Assembly (NCBI RefSeq): GCF_008065135.1
Contig: NZ_CP042914.1
Span: 4,879,404-4,943,403 of the forward strand
Length of the DNA stretch: 64,000 bases
Direction of reading: 5' to 3'
Source of the DNA: Roseimaritima ulvae
GTDB lineage: Bacteria; Planctomycetota; Planctomycetia; Pirellulales; Pirellulaceae
Below are positions 35,256-44,358 of the stretch, piece by piece. The notes under the pieces were generated by a model. The model searched no databases and was not told the DNA's origin. It saw only the letters and a list, made by a program, of their open reading frames with translations. Numbering within the stretch: position 1 is the first letter of the stretch; every line of letters starts with the position of its first letter. The translations under genes and the position numbers were made by a program.

Positions 35256-38200
35256 CTATTCCATGCGTGGCTCCTGTGGACGGCGTATCACGGACGGTTC
35301 TTCGAGTTCAATCTGCGTTTGGGATGCGGCCACGACGCGGCTGGCGGAATTGCGTCCGCACAACCAGAACAGGGCAGGGTGGACAAAAAAGTCTAACATC
35401 GTGCTGCTGATCAGACCGCCCAAAATGACCGTGGCCACCGGATACAGGATCTCTTTGCCGGCTTCGCCCGCCGACAACACCAAGGGCACCAGACCGATGC
35501 CGGAGGTCAACGCGGTCATCAACACCGGTGCCAGCCGTTCCAGCCCGGCGCGGATGATCATCGGCCGTGTGAACTGTTCGCCTTCGAATTCCACCAGGTG
35601 CAAATAGTGCTGCAACAACAGGATCCCGTTTCGCGACGCGATCCCGGCCAACGAAATAAATCCCACCATGGCGGCGATGGTCAGCGTTTGTCCGGTCAGC
35701 ACCAGCGCGGCGATCGAACCAATAAATGCCATCGGCAACGCCGCCATGACTTGCAGCGACAGATTGACGGACCGAAACAGGGTATACAGGACCAGAAACA
35801 CACCGACCATCGACAACACAAACAGCGCCGAGATGCGTTGGCTGGCCGATTGTTGGCTTTGGAATTGCCCGCCGTATTCGACCAGGTAACCCGCTGGCAG
35901 TTGTTGGACAATCGGATCAATGGCGGATTGGATATCCGTGACCACATCGACCACCCCACGATCCGCCACGTTGCACTGGATCACAATCCGGCGGCGCACG
36001 TTTTCACGATTAACCACATTGGGCCCCCCCGCTTCGTAGATCGTCGCCAAGCCCATCAGCGGAATTCGGCCGCCTTCGGGCAACTGAATCGATAGCCGTT
36101 TGAGCGCTTCGATGTCTTCGCGATAGTCTTCTTTCATACGGATCAACAGGTCGAAGGTCCGCATTCCGTCGAGTACTTCGGAGACGACTTTGCCGTTCAT
36201 GGCCGTCTGAATATCGTCGTTGACGTCTTCACTGGTCAGGCCATATTGCAACAGTTGGTCACGATCCAGTTCGATGCGCAATTGCGGAATGATGACCTGC
36301 GGCTCCACCAGAGCGTCGGTGACGCCGGGCACGGTTTGCATGGCCGTCTTGATCTGTTCGGCCTGCTGCCGCAGCAAGTCCAGGTCGTCGCCGTAGACTT
36401 TGATGCCCACCTGGGCTTTAACGCCGGACAGCATATGCGAGATCAGATGCGCGATCGGTTGTTCGACCGCGGTCACGATGCCGGGGATGTGCTCCATGGC
36501 TGCACGAATTTCGGCCAACTGCTGTTCGCGTGAGCGAGGCGAGTGGGGATCGAGTTCGATGATCAATTCAGACATATTCACGCCCTCGGCGTGCTCGTCC
36601 AATTCGGCTCGTCCGGTACGTCGCGCAAAACGTTTGACGTCTTCCACCTCTTTCAGCGACTGTTCCACCATCCGTCCGATGCGATTCGATTCGGCCAGCG
36701 AAGTGCCCGGCGGCAAGACCACGTTTAACTGGATCGTGCCCTCGTTGAAGGGCGGCAAAAAGTCTTTCTCCAGTCGCGATGCGAACACCGCGGCCAAAGC
36801 CACCAGCAGCACGGTGACGGTCAAGTTGAAACGCGGAAATGTCAAACTAAAGCGTATGACTTTGTCGGCCACCCACTTCAACGATCGCAGCACCAGACCG
36901 TCGGCCTCGTGCTCGCGGGCCGGAGCTTTTCCCAACAACCAGTAGGACAACACCGGAGTAACAGTTAGCGAAACGATCAGAGAAGACAAAATCGAAACGA
37001 TATATGCGACGCCTAGGGGGGCGAACAATTTGCCTTCCATACCGCTGAGCGCAAACAGCGGAATAAACACCAGAATCACGATCATGGTGCCGAACACGAT
37101 CGACCGGCGGACTTCCGTGCTGGCTCGAAACACCACCAGCAACGGATTCAGCGGTTGTGCGGCGGTGCGGTTTTCTTTTAAACGACGGTAGATGTTTTCC
37201 ACGTCAACGATCGCGTCATCGACCAGTTCTCCCATCGCCACGGCGATGCCCCCGAGCGTCATGGTGTTGATCGACAACCCAAAGGCGGCAAACACAATCG
37301 CCGTCATCACCAGCGATAACGGAATGGCCGTCAAGGTGATGAACGTGGTGCGGAGGTTTAACAAAAACAAGAACAGCACGATCACGACCAGCACGCCGCC
37401 GTCGCGAAGCGCTTCGAGCACGTTTTCGATGGCTCGGTCGATAAACGATTTCTGCGAATACACGGTGGCCAGTTGAATACCAGCGGGCAGCGTGGGTTTG
37501 AGTTCCGCAATCGCTTTCTGAACCGCCTTGGTCACACCCCGCGTATCGGCCCCGGGTTGTTTGTTGATGGTCAACACCACCGCCGGGCCTCCGGAAAACT
37601 CTGCCCCTTCGCTGCCGGTGTTTCTGACAAACGCCGAACTATCACCGCGTTTGACCTGCGCTCCCTCGGCGACTTCGGCAACCTGCGATAGCAGCACCGG
37701 CCGACCGTCGCGGATCGTCACGGGAACCTTTTTCAGATCCGACAAGCTTTGGATGCGCCCGAGCGACCGGACCAGCAGTTCATGGGGTCCCTGTTGATCC
37801 AGATACCCCCCAGTTCCGTTTTGGTTACTGCCGGACACGGCCTCCTGAATTTCTTCCAACGTCACGCCCAGTCGCAGCATGGCGTCCGGGTCGATCAACA
37901 CCTGAAACTGCTTGCGTTCGCCGCCGATGGTGAAGACTTGGGAAACGCCGGGAATGGTGAGCAAACGCTGCCGCACCACCCAATCCGCCGTGGTACGCAG
38001 TTCCATGGTGTCCAGTTCGGGATCATCGCTCCACATCCCCAGCATTAAAATCTGCCCCATGATCGACGAGACCGGAGCCAGTTGGGGCGTGATGCCGGTG
38101 GGCAAGCGGTCGGTGACCATCTGCATTCGCTCGGCGACAATCTGGCGGTCGGTGTAGACGTCGGTGCCGTATGCGAACTCGACGTAGATCACCGACATGC

Positions 38201-38465
38201 CGACGCCCGAAGAACTGCGGACGGCCTCCACGCCGTTGGCTCCGTTCATGGTCGTTTCGATCGGAAACGTGATCAGCGACTCAACCTCTTCAGGTGCCAA
38301 TCCCGGGGCTTCGGTCATGATCACCACGCGTGGTCGATTCAAATCGGGAAACACATCGATTGGCATCGTCAACATCTGCTGCGTGCCCACACCGATCAGT
38401 AGCACCGCCACGGCGATCACCAGCAACCGCTGGTGCAGAGCGAAACGAATCATTGCGTTCAGCAC
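35256..38465 (-). CDS. Heavy-metal RND efflux pump (CusA/CzcA family)
   Basis: A 1069-residue inner membrane RND transporter with the 12-helix, two-large-loop layout. It opens MIRFALHQRLLVIAVAVLLI and has PIDVFPDLNRPRV, the family signature after helix 1. The helix 4 proton-relay segment reads GELVDDAIVDVENIYRRL, unlike both CzcA (DGA) and CusA (DAA), so the metal cannot be assigned to zinc/cobalt/cadmium or copper/silver from this motif. Start GTG at 38465 has AAAGGA seven bases upstream; ATG at 38453 is the alternative. It follows the adaptor gene by 11 bases and should form a trans-envelope complex with it and the TolC-type protein at 40843. Confidence 0.95.
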   Translation of the reverse strand: MLNAMIRFALHQRLLVIAVAVLLIGVGTQQMLTMPIDVFPDLNRPRVVIMTEAPGLAPEEVESLITFPIETTMNGANGVEAVRSSSGVGMSVIYVEFAYGTDVYTDRQIVAERMQMVTDRLPTGITPQLAPVSSIMGQILMLGMWSDDPELDTMELRTTADWVVRQRLLTIPGVSQVFTIGGERKQFQVLIDPDAMLRLGVTLEEIQEAVSGSNQNGTGGYLDQQGPHELLVRSLGRIQSLSDLKKVPVTIRDGRPVLLSQVAEVAEGAQVKRGDSSAFVRNTGSEGAEFSGGPAVVLTINKQPGADTRGVTKAVQKAIAELKPTLPAGIQLATVYSQKSFIDRAIENVLEALRDGGVLVVIVLFLFLLNLRTTFITLTAIPLSLVMTAIVFAAFGLSINTMTLGGIAVAMGELVDDAIVDVENIYRRLKENRTAAQPLNPLLVVFRASTEVRRSIVFGTMIVILVFIPLFALSGMEGKLFAPLGVAYIVSILSSLIVSLTVTPVLSYWLLGKAPAREHEADGLVLRSLKWVADKVIRFSLTFPRFNLTVTVLLVALAAVFASRLEKDFLPPFNEGTIQLNVVLPPGTSLAESNRIGRMVEQSLKEVEDVKRFARRTGRAELDEHAEGVNMSELIIELDPHSPRSREQQLAEIRAAMEHIPGIVTAVEQPIAHLISHMLSGVKAQVGIKVYGDDLDLLRQQAEQIKTAMQTVPGVTDALVEPQVIIPQLRIELDRDQLLQYGLTSEDVNDDIQTAMNGKVVSEVLDGMRTFDLLIRMKEDYREDIEALKRLSIQLPEGGRIPLMGLATIYEAGGPNVVNRENVRRRIVIQCNVADRGVVDVVTDIQSAIDPIVQQLPAGYLVEYGGQFQSQQSASQRISALFVLSMVGVFLVLYTLFRSVNLSLQVMAALPMAFIGSIAALVLTGQTLTIAAMVGFISLAGIASRNGILLLQHYLHLVEFEGEQFTRPMIIRAGLERLAPVLMTALTSGIGLVPLVLSAGEAGKEILYPVATVILGGLISSTMLDFFVHPALFWLCGRNSASRVVAASQTQIELEEPSVIRRPQEPRME

Positions 38466-38476
38466 TGTGACATCCT

Positions 38477-39982
38477 TTAGTGCGAGTGGCCAGCGTGAGG
38501 ATCGACGGCGCCGCCCGATTGATTTTTGATCGCCATTTGCATCTGATGCGCGGCTTTTAGCGCCACCACATCGCCGGGAAAAATCGAACCGTCATGAGCC
38601 ACCACCACGGCCCGCTGATCGCGATGTTTGACGTGCACGGGCACCCGGTCAAAGCGTTTGCCGTTCTGTTGGAAGACGTACCAGTCCGCTCCTTCTTTGA
38701 CGACGGCTTCGATCGGCAGCACGATCTGTTGTTCCCACTGTTCGACCGGTACCCGCAATTCCAAACGTTGCCCAACGCGATACTGCCAAGCCACGAAACG
38801 CTGGCCTTCGTCGTTGGTTTCGTCGCGGACGATGCGGTTGGGCAGCTCCACAAACAGCGACAACGTGCGAGAACTGGAATCAATCGAATTGGACACATAA
38901 GCGAGTTTCAGGTCACGAACCGTTTCGCGTCCTTGCGATCCGCTGAACACGGCATCGACCGACCAGTTGTTCTTCGCTGCGTTTGCGATCGCTTGCACGT
39001 CGTTCTCAAAAGCCTTGCCCTCGATGAACAACTGTGAGTAATCCGACAGGGAACATAACCGTTCGCCTGACACCACCGCTTGACCTTTGTGAACCTGTGA
39101 GGAATCAATGACCAACAGATGAGATTCCTCGACTTGGGCGTCGGCTGGTGTGTTAACCGGCGGCGCGTCGAGGGATGGAAAGGCAAGCGGCGGCGGTTGG
39201 GTATAGGAAACCGGGAACGTGGCGGCGCTGCTCAGACGCAACTCTTCGTCTTCGCTATGTTGGTCGACATCGGGAACGACGATCTGCAGATCTCGCAACA
39301 GTTTGCCCTGCGTGGCGATTTCTTCCACTTGCCGGTCCGACAATCCGTGCAGCTTCAAGGCTTCGCGCTGCGAGCGTGCGAACGCTTCCAGTTTTTCTTT
39401 GGCGTACCGCCGCTCGAGCAACTGCCTGCCGGAGATCGCTCCGGAGCGCGTGGCTTCTTCCAATCGGGCGATTTCGCGATCTTCGACTTCCAGTTCGCTG
39501 ATCGTTTTCAAATAGGCGGTTTGCGTATCGACCAAGTCTTCGTAGGTCAGTCGAACTTCGAACAGCAATTCCCCCGGCATCACCGCTTCGCCCGTGACCG
39601 CATGCACGTGAGTGACGACTCCGCTGAGCGGCGAAGAGACGACGATCGATGAACGTCCCGGTTTGGCGACCACAATCGCTGGCACGGTGATTGAACGCCG
39701 ATAGGTCGATAATTGAATCGGCTGCAGGTATCGGTCGGTCAGCCCCAGATTCCGGCGGGCTTGAGGCGTCAATTCCAAGGACAGCGTGGATCCAGACGCG
39801 GCATGCGGCCGATGCGCCGGAGCGTCCTCCGGTAACTCACTTTGGGACGCCAAGGTGCGGTCCACCCAAGCCGATAGCGCCGGCCACCAACTGCCGTAGC
39901 TGACCGCGGCGATCACGACCACCAGCACTCCGATCGCGATCCGGATTCCCGGCCAGGGCAGTCTGGATAGATTCCATCGCAT
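38477..39982 (-). CDS. RND efflux adaptor (membrane fusion protein)
   Basis: A 501-residue periplasmic adaptor of the CusB/CzcB type. One N-terminal membrane anchor (IRIAIGVLVVVIAAVSYG) is followed by barrel-sandwich halves (AKPGRSSIVVSSPLSGVVTH; LLVIDSSQVHKGQAVVSGER), a long helical hairpin (KTISELEVEDREIARLEEAT) and beta-barrel and membrane-proximal domains (LRVPVEQWEQQIVLPIEAVV). It ends DPHAGHSH, a short His tail that could bind metal. It connects the pump at 35256 to the outer membrane channel and may pass metal ions to the pump. Neighbour spacing of 11 bases to the pump gene supports an operon. Confidence 0.92.
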   Translation of the reverse strand: MRWNLSRLPWPGIRIAIGVLVVVIAAVSYGSWWPALSAWVDRTLASQSELPEDAPAHRPHAASGSTLSLELTPQARRNLGLTDRYLQPIQLSTYRRSITVPAIVVAKPGRSSIVVSSPLSGVVTHVHAVTGEAVMPGELLFEVRLTYEDLVDTQTAYLKTISELEVEDREIARLEEATRSGAISGRQLLERRYAKEKLEAFARSQREALKLHGLSDRQVEEIATQGKLLRDLQIVVPDVDQHSEDEELRLSSAATFPVSYTQPPPLAFPSLDAPPVNTPADAQVEESHLLVIDSSQVHKGQAVVSGERLCSLSDYSQLFIEGKAFENDVQAIANAAKNNWSVDAVFSGSQGRETVRDLKLAYVSNSIDSSSRTLSLFVELPNRIVRDETNDEGQRFVAWQYRVGQRLELRVPVEQWEQQIVLPIEAVVKEGADWYVFQQNGKRFDRVPVHVKHRDQRAVVVAHDGSIFPGDVVALKAAHQMQMAIKNQSGGAVDPHAGHSH

Positions 39983-40021
39983 CGCACAACCCTTTTTGAC
40001 AATGACTGTTGTTCGGGATTC

Positions 40022-40102
40022 ATCAGCCGCGGGGCGCTAGCCCACGGTTTCCGTCGCCTGTTGTTGCGCGCGGGAACCGGTCGCTAGCGCGATGCGGCTG
40101 AT
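40022..40102. repeat. ATCAGCCGC palindromic repeat, copy B (inverted)
   Basis: An 81-base element whose reverse complement aligns with 35149-35228: ATCAGCCGCATCGCGCTAGC, then CCGCGCG and AACCGTGGGCTAGCG with TGCGGCTGAT-type end. It lies between the adaptor gene and the Cys/His-rich protein gene. Confidence 0.8.
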
Positions 40103-40124
40103 TGCGTCGTTCAGAACGAGACGC

Positions 40125-40670
40125 TCAGATCTGCCAGATTTGTAACACCGCGCAGGCTTGCGCAGCTGCATAGAAAGGAACCGCTGCGGGAAGCACTCCG
40201 CGGTTACCGGCTTGAGGCCCCGCCTCCACCGCCTGTCCCTGGCGATTGCCCCATTCGGCGAGCCAGTTCAGTGGTTGCGTCGCGGCCGGGGGCATCGACG
40301 CGTCATCGCTGCGAACATACGTGCAATGAGTACCATCGCACTGATGCGAATGCTCGTCAGAGGCCGCGCAGGAGCAAGCGGCAGCAAAGTCGATCGCGTG
40401 GGTTTCATCGACCGGAGCCCCATCACGCAGCGGTAAGTCCTGTCCGCTTGGCGGGGGATGCACAGCGTGAGCGTGATCGTGACATGTCCCACGATGCAGG
40501 GCTGGAGTGGAGACCCGCACCGCCTGTTCGCCGCATTCAATCGAGGCGTGGTCCCCTGGATGCTGACAGCCCCCATCGCTGGTCCGATGTTCATGATGCC
40601 AGCAGCACCCCAGCACCGTATGCACGGCGAACGCTGCGAGCGTCAACATGTGGGTGATGGAAGTCAGCAA
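40125..40670 (-). CDS. Exported Cys/His-rich protein of the metal island
   Basis: A 181-residue protein with about 10 Cys and 16 His, in clusters GCCWHHEH, CHDHAH, CSCAASDEHSHQCDGTHC. The hydrophobic start (LTLAAFAVHTVLG) is a likely signal peptide. The start codon is uncertain: TTG at 40670 or ATG at 40649, neither with a good ribosome binding site. I do not recognise a named family; similar proteins occur in planctomycete RND gene sets. It lies between the TolC-type and adaptor genes on the same strand, so a periplasmic metal-binding or delivery role for the pump is likely but inferred. Confidence 0.65.
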   Translation of the reverse strand: MLTSITHMLTLAAFAVHTVLGCCWHHEHRTSDGGCQHPGDHASIECGEQAVRVSTPALHRGTCHDHAHAVHPPPSGQDLPLRDGAPVDETHAIDFAAACSCAASDEHSHQCDGTHCTYVRSDDASMPPAATQPLNWLAEWGNRQGQAVEAGPQAGNRGVLPAAVPFYAAAQACAVLQIWQI

Positions 40671-40759
40671 AACAATCAGCCTGGCAAGCGAATAGCGGTC
40701 GGGGGGATTATTCCCATCTATAACGATCGGGTCAATTGTGCGTGATCTTCAGCCAACCT

Positions 40760-40822
40760 TCCAAACTCTGCGCGAGTTCGGCTACGGGAGTCGTCCAAAC
40801 TCTGCGCGAGTTCGGCTACGGG
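40760..40822. repeat. Tandem direct repeat, 29 bp twice
   Basis: TCCAAACTCTGCGCGAGTTC followed by GGCTACGGG occurs at 40760-40788 and again at 40794-40822, separated by five bases. The same unit, with CTGGCGACTTCGG, ends the repeat at 13382-13466. Each copy can form a short hairpin (CTCTGCGCGAG). Confidence 0.8.
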
Positions 40823-40842
40823 GTGGCGTGGTAGGTTGCGGG

Positions 40843-42426
40843 TTATTCCTGGCTGAAGGTCAGGCCTCGCAAGCTGTCGTCGCCGCTGCCGTCGGTAACG
40901 GCGTTTAAGCCGCCGGTCAGCACATAGCCATCGACGCGGGCTCGAGCCTGAGCCAATTGGGCCTGCGATTCGATGTACTGCAAATTGGTGTCGAAATACG
41001 ATCGCCGCGCAACCAGGACTTGAACGAAGCTGGTTTCGCCGGCTTTATAGGCGACTTCGGCCAGTTGCAGTCCCTGCTCGGCGTTGGGCAGGATGTCATC
41101 GGTATATTTGCGGACCGCGGCCAGCGAAGCGTCGTATTCTCGCGAGACGGCTCCGATACGAGCTTTGATCGCGTTTCCGATGCGTTCGACCTCTTGGCAC
41201 GCCCGCGTCAGTTCGGCCCGTGCCGCCGCGATATTGCCCTGGTTCCTGTTGAACAGGGGCAGCGGCGCTCCGACCTGCAGGTTGATCATGCCGTGATTGG
41301 TGGCGTTGTCATTACCGGCGGCAAATTGCACGTTCAGGTTGGGAATCGGCTGGACACATTGGCGGTCAAGGTTCGCCCGAGCTTGCCGGACGCGAGTCTG
41401 AGCGGCTCGGTATTCGGGGCTGGAGAACATCAACGTCTCACTGAGGGTCGCCCAATCCATGGCGTCTGCGGACTGCGGCAGTTGGCCTTGCAACGGCACC
41501 TCGGCCACATGTGGCACGCCCGCCAAGGCCACCAGTTCCCGCCACGCCCCGGAGTAATAGACCTTGGCCTGTTGCAGCGCCAAATCGATTTCGTTCTTTT
41601 GCACGTTGGCCTGCACAACGTCCAACTGAGACCCTTCCAGAGCTTCTTTTCTCAGTTCGGCCAATTCCAATCCGGTGTCGGCGACCGCTTGAAACTCCTG
41701 GATCAGCTGAACGCGTTGCTGAGCCGCCAAGGCATCGTAGAACTTGACGTGAACGTCGGTTTTGACGCGGTATTTTTGAGCTTCCAGCAGCAACAACTGG
41801 GCTCGCAGGGCTTCGTTTTGAACGCGGCGATTCCGTTCCAGCTTGTCGCCGGTAACGATGGTTTGCGAAATATAGACGGTGTGTTGGTCGGTGCCTTCGT
41901 CGGCCAATTGGTTGGCTTGGTAGCCGACGCTGGGATTGGCGTACAATCCGACTTGGGTACGAAACCCGGCGGCTTTGCGGGTGGTCGCCGCCAGTTCGGC
42001 AAGCGTCGGATTATTGCCTAGCGCCAAGGCCTCGAAATCAGCCAGCGTCATCGCTGCGGACACTTGGGCCGCGTTTTCCCTGGTCACGCCAGCAACGTCC
42101 ATGAACGGTACCGCAGCGTGGACGGCAAACTGATCGACCGGCGGCGTACCGCCAGCGCTGCCCAGCAGCGGTTCATCAAAAGCGACCTGACGGGTTTCCG
42201 CAGCAGAGTTATCCGCAGCAGCGTTTTCGGGCCCCGGCGCCGGCCCGGTGTTCGGCGATTCGGCAACCGGCGGCGCGGCGAGCAGTGATTCGGCAACGTG
42301 ATTGTCAGCTTCGTCGGCGACCGGCGGGGGGGCGGAAGGCACAGCCGGCAGTGTGGAACAGCCGATCATGCCGCTCGTCGTGGTTAACAACAGCAGACGG
42401 ACGAGGTTTCGTCGACGCTTGGACAT
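40843..42426 (-). CDS. TolC-family outer membrane efflux lipoprotein
   Basis: A 527-residue protein of the CusC/CzcC-type TolC family. ATG at 42426 gives a lipoprotein signal (VRLLLLTTTSGMIGCSTLPA). A Pro/Ala-rich linker of about 110 residues precedes two structural repeats of the barrel-tunnel fold: EALALGNNPTLAELAATTRK with VGYQANQLADEG, and AQTRVRQARANLDRQCVQPI with NLNVQFAAGND and QVGAPLPLFNRNQGNIAAAR. It should form the outer membrane exit duct for the RND pump. It is the first gene of the island on the minus strand. The linker is longer than in most relatives. Confidence 0.93.
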   Translation of the reverse strand: MSKRRRNLVRLLLLTTTSGMIGCSTLPAVPSAPPPVADEADNHVAESLLAAPPVAESPNTGPAPGPENAAADNSAAETRQVAFDEPLLGSAGGTPPVDQFAVHAAVPFMDVAGVTRENAAQVSAAMTLADFEALALGNNPTLAELAATTRKAAGFRTQVGLYANPSVGYQANQLADEGTDQHTVYISQTIVTGDKLERNRRVQNEALRAQLLLLEAQKYRVKTDVHVKFYDALAAQQRVQLIQEFQAVADTGLELAELRKEALEGSQLDVVQANVQKNEIDLALQQAKVYYSGAWRELVALAGVPHVAEVPLQGQLPQSADAMDWATLSETLMFSSPEYRAAQTRVRQARANLDRQCVQPIPNLNVQFAAGNDNATNHGMINLQVGAPLPLFNRNQGNIAAARAELTRACQEVERIGNAIKARIGAVSREYDASLAAVRKYTDDILPNAEQGLQLAEVAYKAGETSFVQVLVARRSYFDTNLQYIESQAQLAQARARVDGYVLTGGLNAVTDGSGDDSLRGLTFSQE

Positions 42427-42714
42427 CTGAATTTCCCGATCATTGTGAGTGCTCACGCAGGATATGCTTAAGATCGTTCATCGGAAATCGATTGCAGCGG
42501 TCGTGGGGAACAGTCACATTTTCGGAGTGATTCATGCTGTGCCAGCTGGCAGCACCGGCGCCACCGGCATAATCCGCAAAACAGGTTGGTCCGTTTCCGT
42601 TGTGAAGCTGCGTGGAGTACTGAGGCACGGGTACCTGTTTTGCGAGTCAACGGCCCCCCACGATAGAGCCAGATTGGTTCGGGACGACCACGGCAAAGCG
42701 TTACGAATTTTCCC

Positions 42715-42933
42715 TCAGGCCGGCCCCGGAGGCTGGTCTGGCGGCGCGGCTTCGTCGCATTTTTTGCATTCCAATCGATGCCCCAGCATCGACGCCCGCC
42801 CGGCCGCTGTGGTCACCCACGGTCGCTGCATCCAAGGCGGATCGTGTCGGACATGTTGATGGTGACCGCAGCCGAGCTGCGCGACCCAATGCCCTTCGTC
42901 ATCACGATGAAAACCGGTCATGGGTTGTAACAT
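42715..42933 (-). CDS. DUF3565 protein
   Basis: A 72-residue protein with the DUF3565 pattern: MTGFHRDDEGHWVAQLGCGH, QHVRHDPPWMQRPW, then GHRLECKKCDEA. Three Cys and several His suggest a bound zinc or iron, but the family has no assigned function. ATG at 42933 is chosen; the frame is open further upstream through 43044 with no family match. It has no near partner, lying 288 bases upstream of the TolC gene and divergent from the BON protein. The gap 42427-42714 shows nothing I can name. Confidence 0.78.
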   Translation of the reverse strand: MLQPMTGFHRDDEGHWVAQLGCGHHQHVRHDPPWMQRPWVTTAAGRASMLGHRLECKKCDEAAPPDQPPGPA

Positions 42934-43128
42934 CGCTACACTGCCTAGCAAGACAGTCAGGCCAGCCCCCCAGAGGGGACTGTACCCAGACTCATTGGTG
43001 TATAATGGGGTAGTGTACACAAGGGCATAACTCCTTGCACCCAACCTCCCTTTGTCGCCGAGGGCTGTCGGTAGGAACGTTTTTAGAGTCGCAGTTTACC
43101 GAACGGTTATCGACGGAGGGTACTTCCG

Positions 43129-43350
43129 ATGCCACAACTATCATTAGACGAATGTGTCTCGGCCTCGTTGCTCCGCGTTTGCGGGGCCGATGTGGTCCGC
43201 GATGTCCGCTGCGAGTCGCATGAGGGCAAAGTTACCTTAACGGGTTCGGTTTCTAATCGCGAAGACCTAGCGATGTGTGGTACCGTGGCCCGCACGGTAC
43301 CCAACGTGCGTTCGGTGGACAATCAATTGACCGTTGCCGACGAGGCTTAG
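43129..43350 (+). CDS. Small BON-domain protein
   Basis: A 73-residue protein consisting of one BON domain: VVRDVRCESHEGKVTLTGSV, then REDLAMCGTVARTVPNVRSV and DNQLTV. BON domains bind phospholipid membranes or sit in envelope proteins; here there is no signal peptide, so the protein is cytosolic or attached to the inner membrane. GGAGG lies upstream of the ATG. It ends six bases from the convergent membrane-protein gene. Confidence 0.8.
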   Translation: MPQLSLDECVSASLLRVCGADVVRDVRCESHEGKVTLTGSVSNREDLAMCGTVARTVPNVRSVDNQLTVADEA

Positions 43351-43356
43351 TCCGGC

Positions 43357-44355
43357 TTACATCAGCGGCGCCAGTTCGCGGTCAAACTTTTGCTTCGCCA
43401 ATCCCAGCAGGACTGCCAGCGGCACCGTCACCAAGACGATCCGTAAGACGGCTTTGGTCCAGGGCGAACGATTGCGTAATCCGGGCAACTCGGTGACCCA
43501 GCCCAACAGCGGGGTCACCCCCAACACGACCGCGTTGTGGACCGACAAACGGCCGAAAAAGTGTCCGACGAACAATAGTCCAAACAGCCCCACCACGGCC
43601 AGGGTGACCATTGCGCGGCCGCCGGCAGTAAACCAGACGTTGACCGTCGTTGGACGATCGGTCGCCGGTAGATGATCGATCATCGGTGGATTATCGACCA
43701 CCGAATCGGTCTCTGCGGGTCCGGTGACATTACGGCGGAGCAGCATCCGCTGGGTCAACGAGCAGGCGATCAAGCAGGCCGCCAACGGCAGCGCTGCGGC
43801 ACCGCCGCCCAGATAGCCCGCCAGCATGATCGTGATTCCGGTGGCCAGAATCGTCAGCACTAACATCACCACCACCGACGTGGGAGCGACGCGTTTCGCC
43901 AGTCGGACCAACAGCCCCCAGACGACCAACAAACTTGTCCCGCACGACAGCATCACCGCCGCGGTTTGGCTGACAGTCCACCCGTTCTCGGGGCCACTCA
44001 GGTATACCGACCCGTGTAGCAGAATGCGGGGGAGCGCCAATGCGACGACCACGCGGAGCGTCCATGGAATCCAATTCTGCCGTGACTCGCCGCTGCCCGA
44101 CCGGTCGAACAACTCGATCAGCAACACCAAGGGAAGCACGATCGTCAGCCACCGTGCCAGCGCATTGGCAGGTGGCCAGCCGACCGGCAGCGACAACACG
44201 ACGTAGCCCGCGGCCAACCCGGTGGCCAGCGCCACCACAATCAACTGGCTGAACCAGCGGTTGCGGTGGCAAAGCGGCGCGGCGGCCAGCATGACCAGCA
44301 CGCTGACAACCGCCGCGGCGGCCGTCGCTTTTAGATACAACAGCGGTTCCGGCAT
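43357..44355 (-). CDS. Integral membrane protein, unknown function
   Basis: A 332-residue protein with about nine hydrophobic segments, such as AAAAVVSVLVMLAAAPLC, LIVVALATGLAAGYVVLSLP, VVVMLVLTILATGITIMLAG and MVTLAVVGLFGLLFVGHFFG. A soluble loop of about 35 residues follows SLTQRMLLRRNV. I do not recognise a transporter or enzyme motif. Its ATG is three bases past the stop of the YceI gene on the same strand, so the two are cotranscribed. Function unknown; planctomycete genomes seem to hold similar proteins. Confidence 0.7.
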   Translation of the reverse strand: MPEPLLYLKATAAAAVVSVLVMLAAAPLCHRNRWFSQLIVVALATGLAAGYVVLSLPVGWPPANALARWLTIVLPLVLLIELFDRSGSGESRQNWIPWTLRVVVALALPRILLHGSVYLSGPENGWTVSQTAAVMLSCGTSLLVVWGLLVRLAKRVAPTSVVVMLVLTILATGITIMLAGYLGGGAAALPLAACLIACSLTQRMLLRRNVTGPAETDSVVDNPPMIDHLPATDRPTTVNVWFTAGGRAMVTLAVVGLFGLLFVGHFFGRLSVHNAVVLGVTPLLGWVTELPGLRNRSPWTKAVLRIVLVTVPLAVLLGLAKQKFDRELAPLM

Positions 44356-44358
44356 CCG

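Noticed and set aside
35149-40102. Composite transposon around the RND pump
   Set aside because: The flanking elements are 80 bases long, carry no transposase and no target duplication is visible; kept only as an observation.
40760-40822. Possible CRISPR because of two direct repeats
   Set aside because: Only two copies with a 5-base spacer, no cas genes, and the same unit occurs singly at 13.4 kb.
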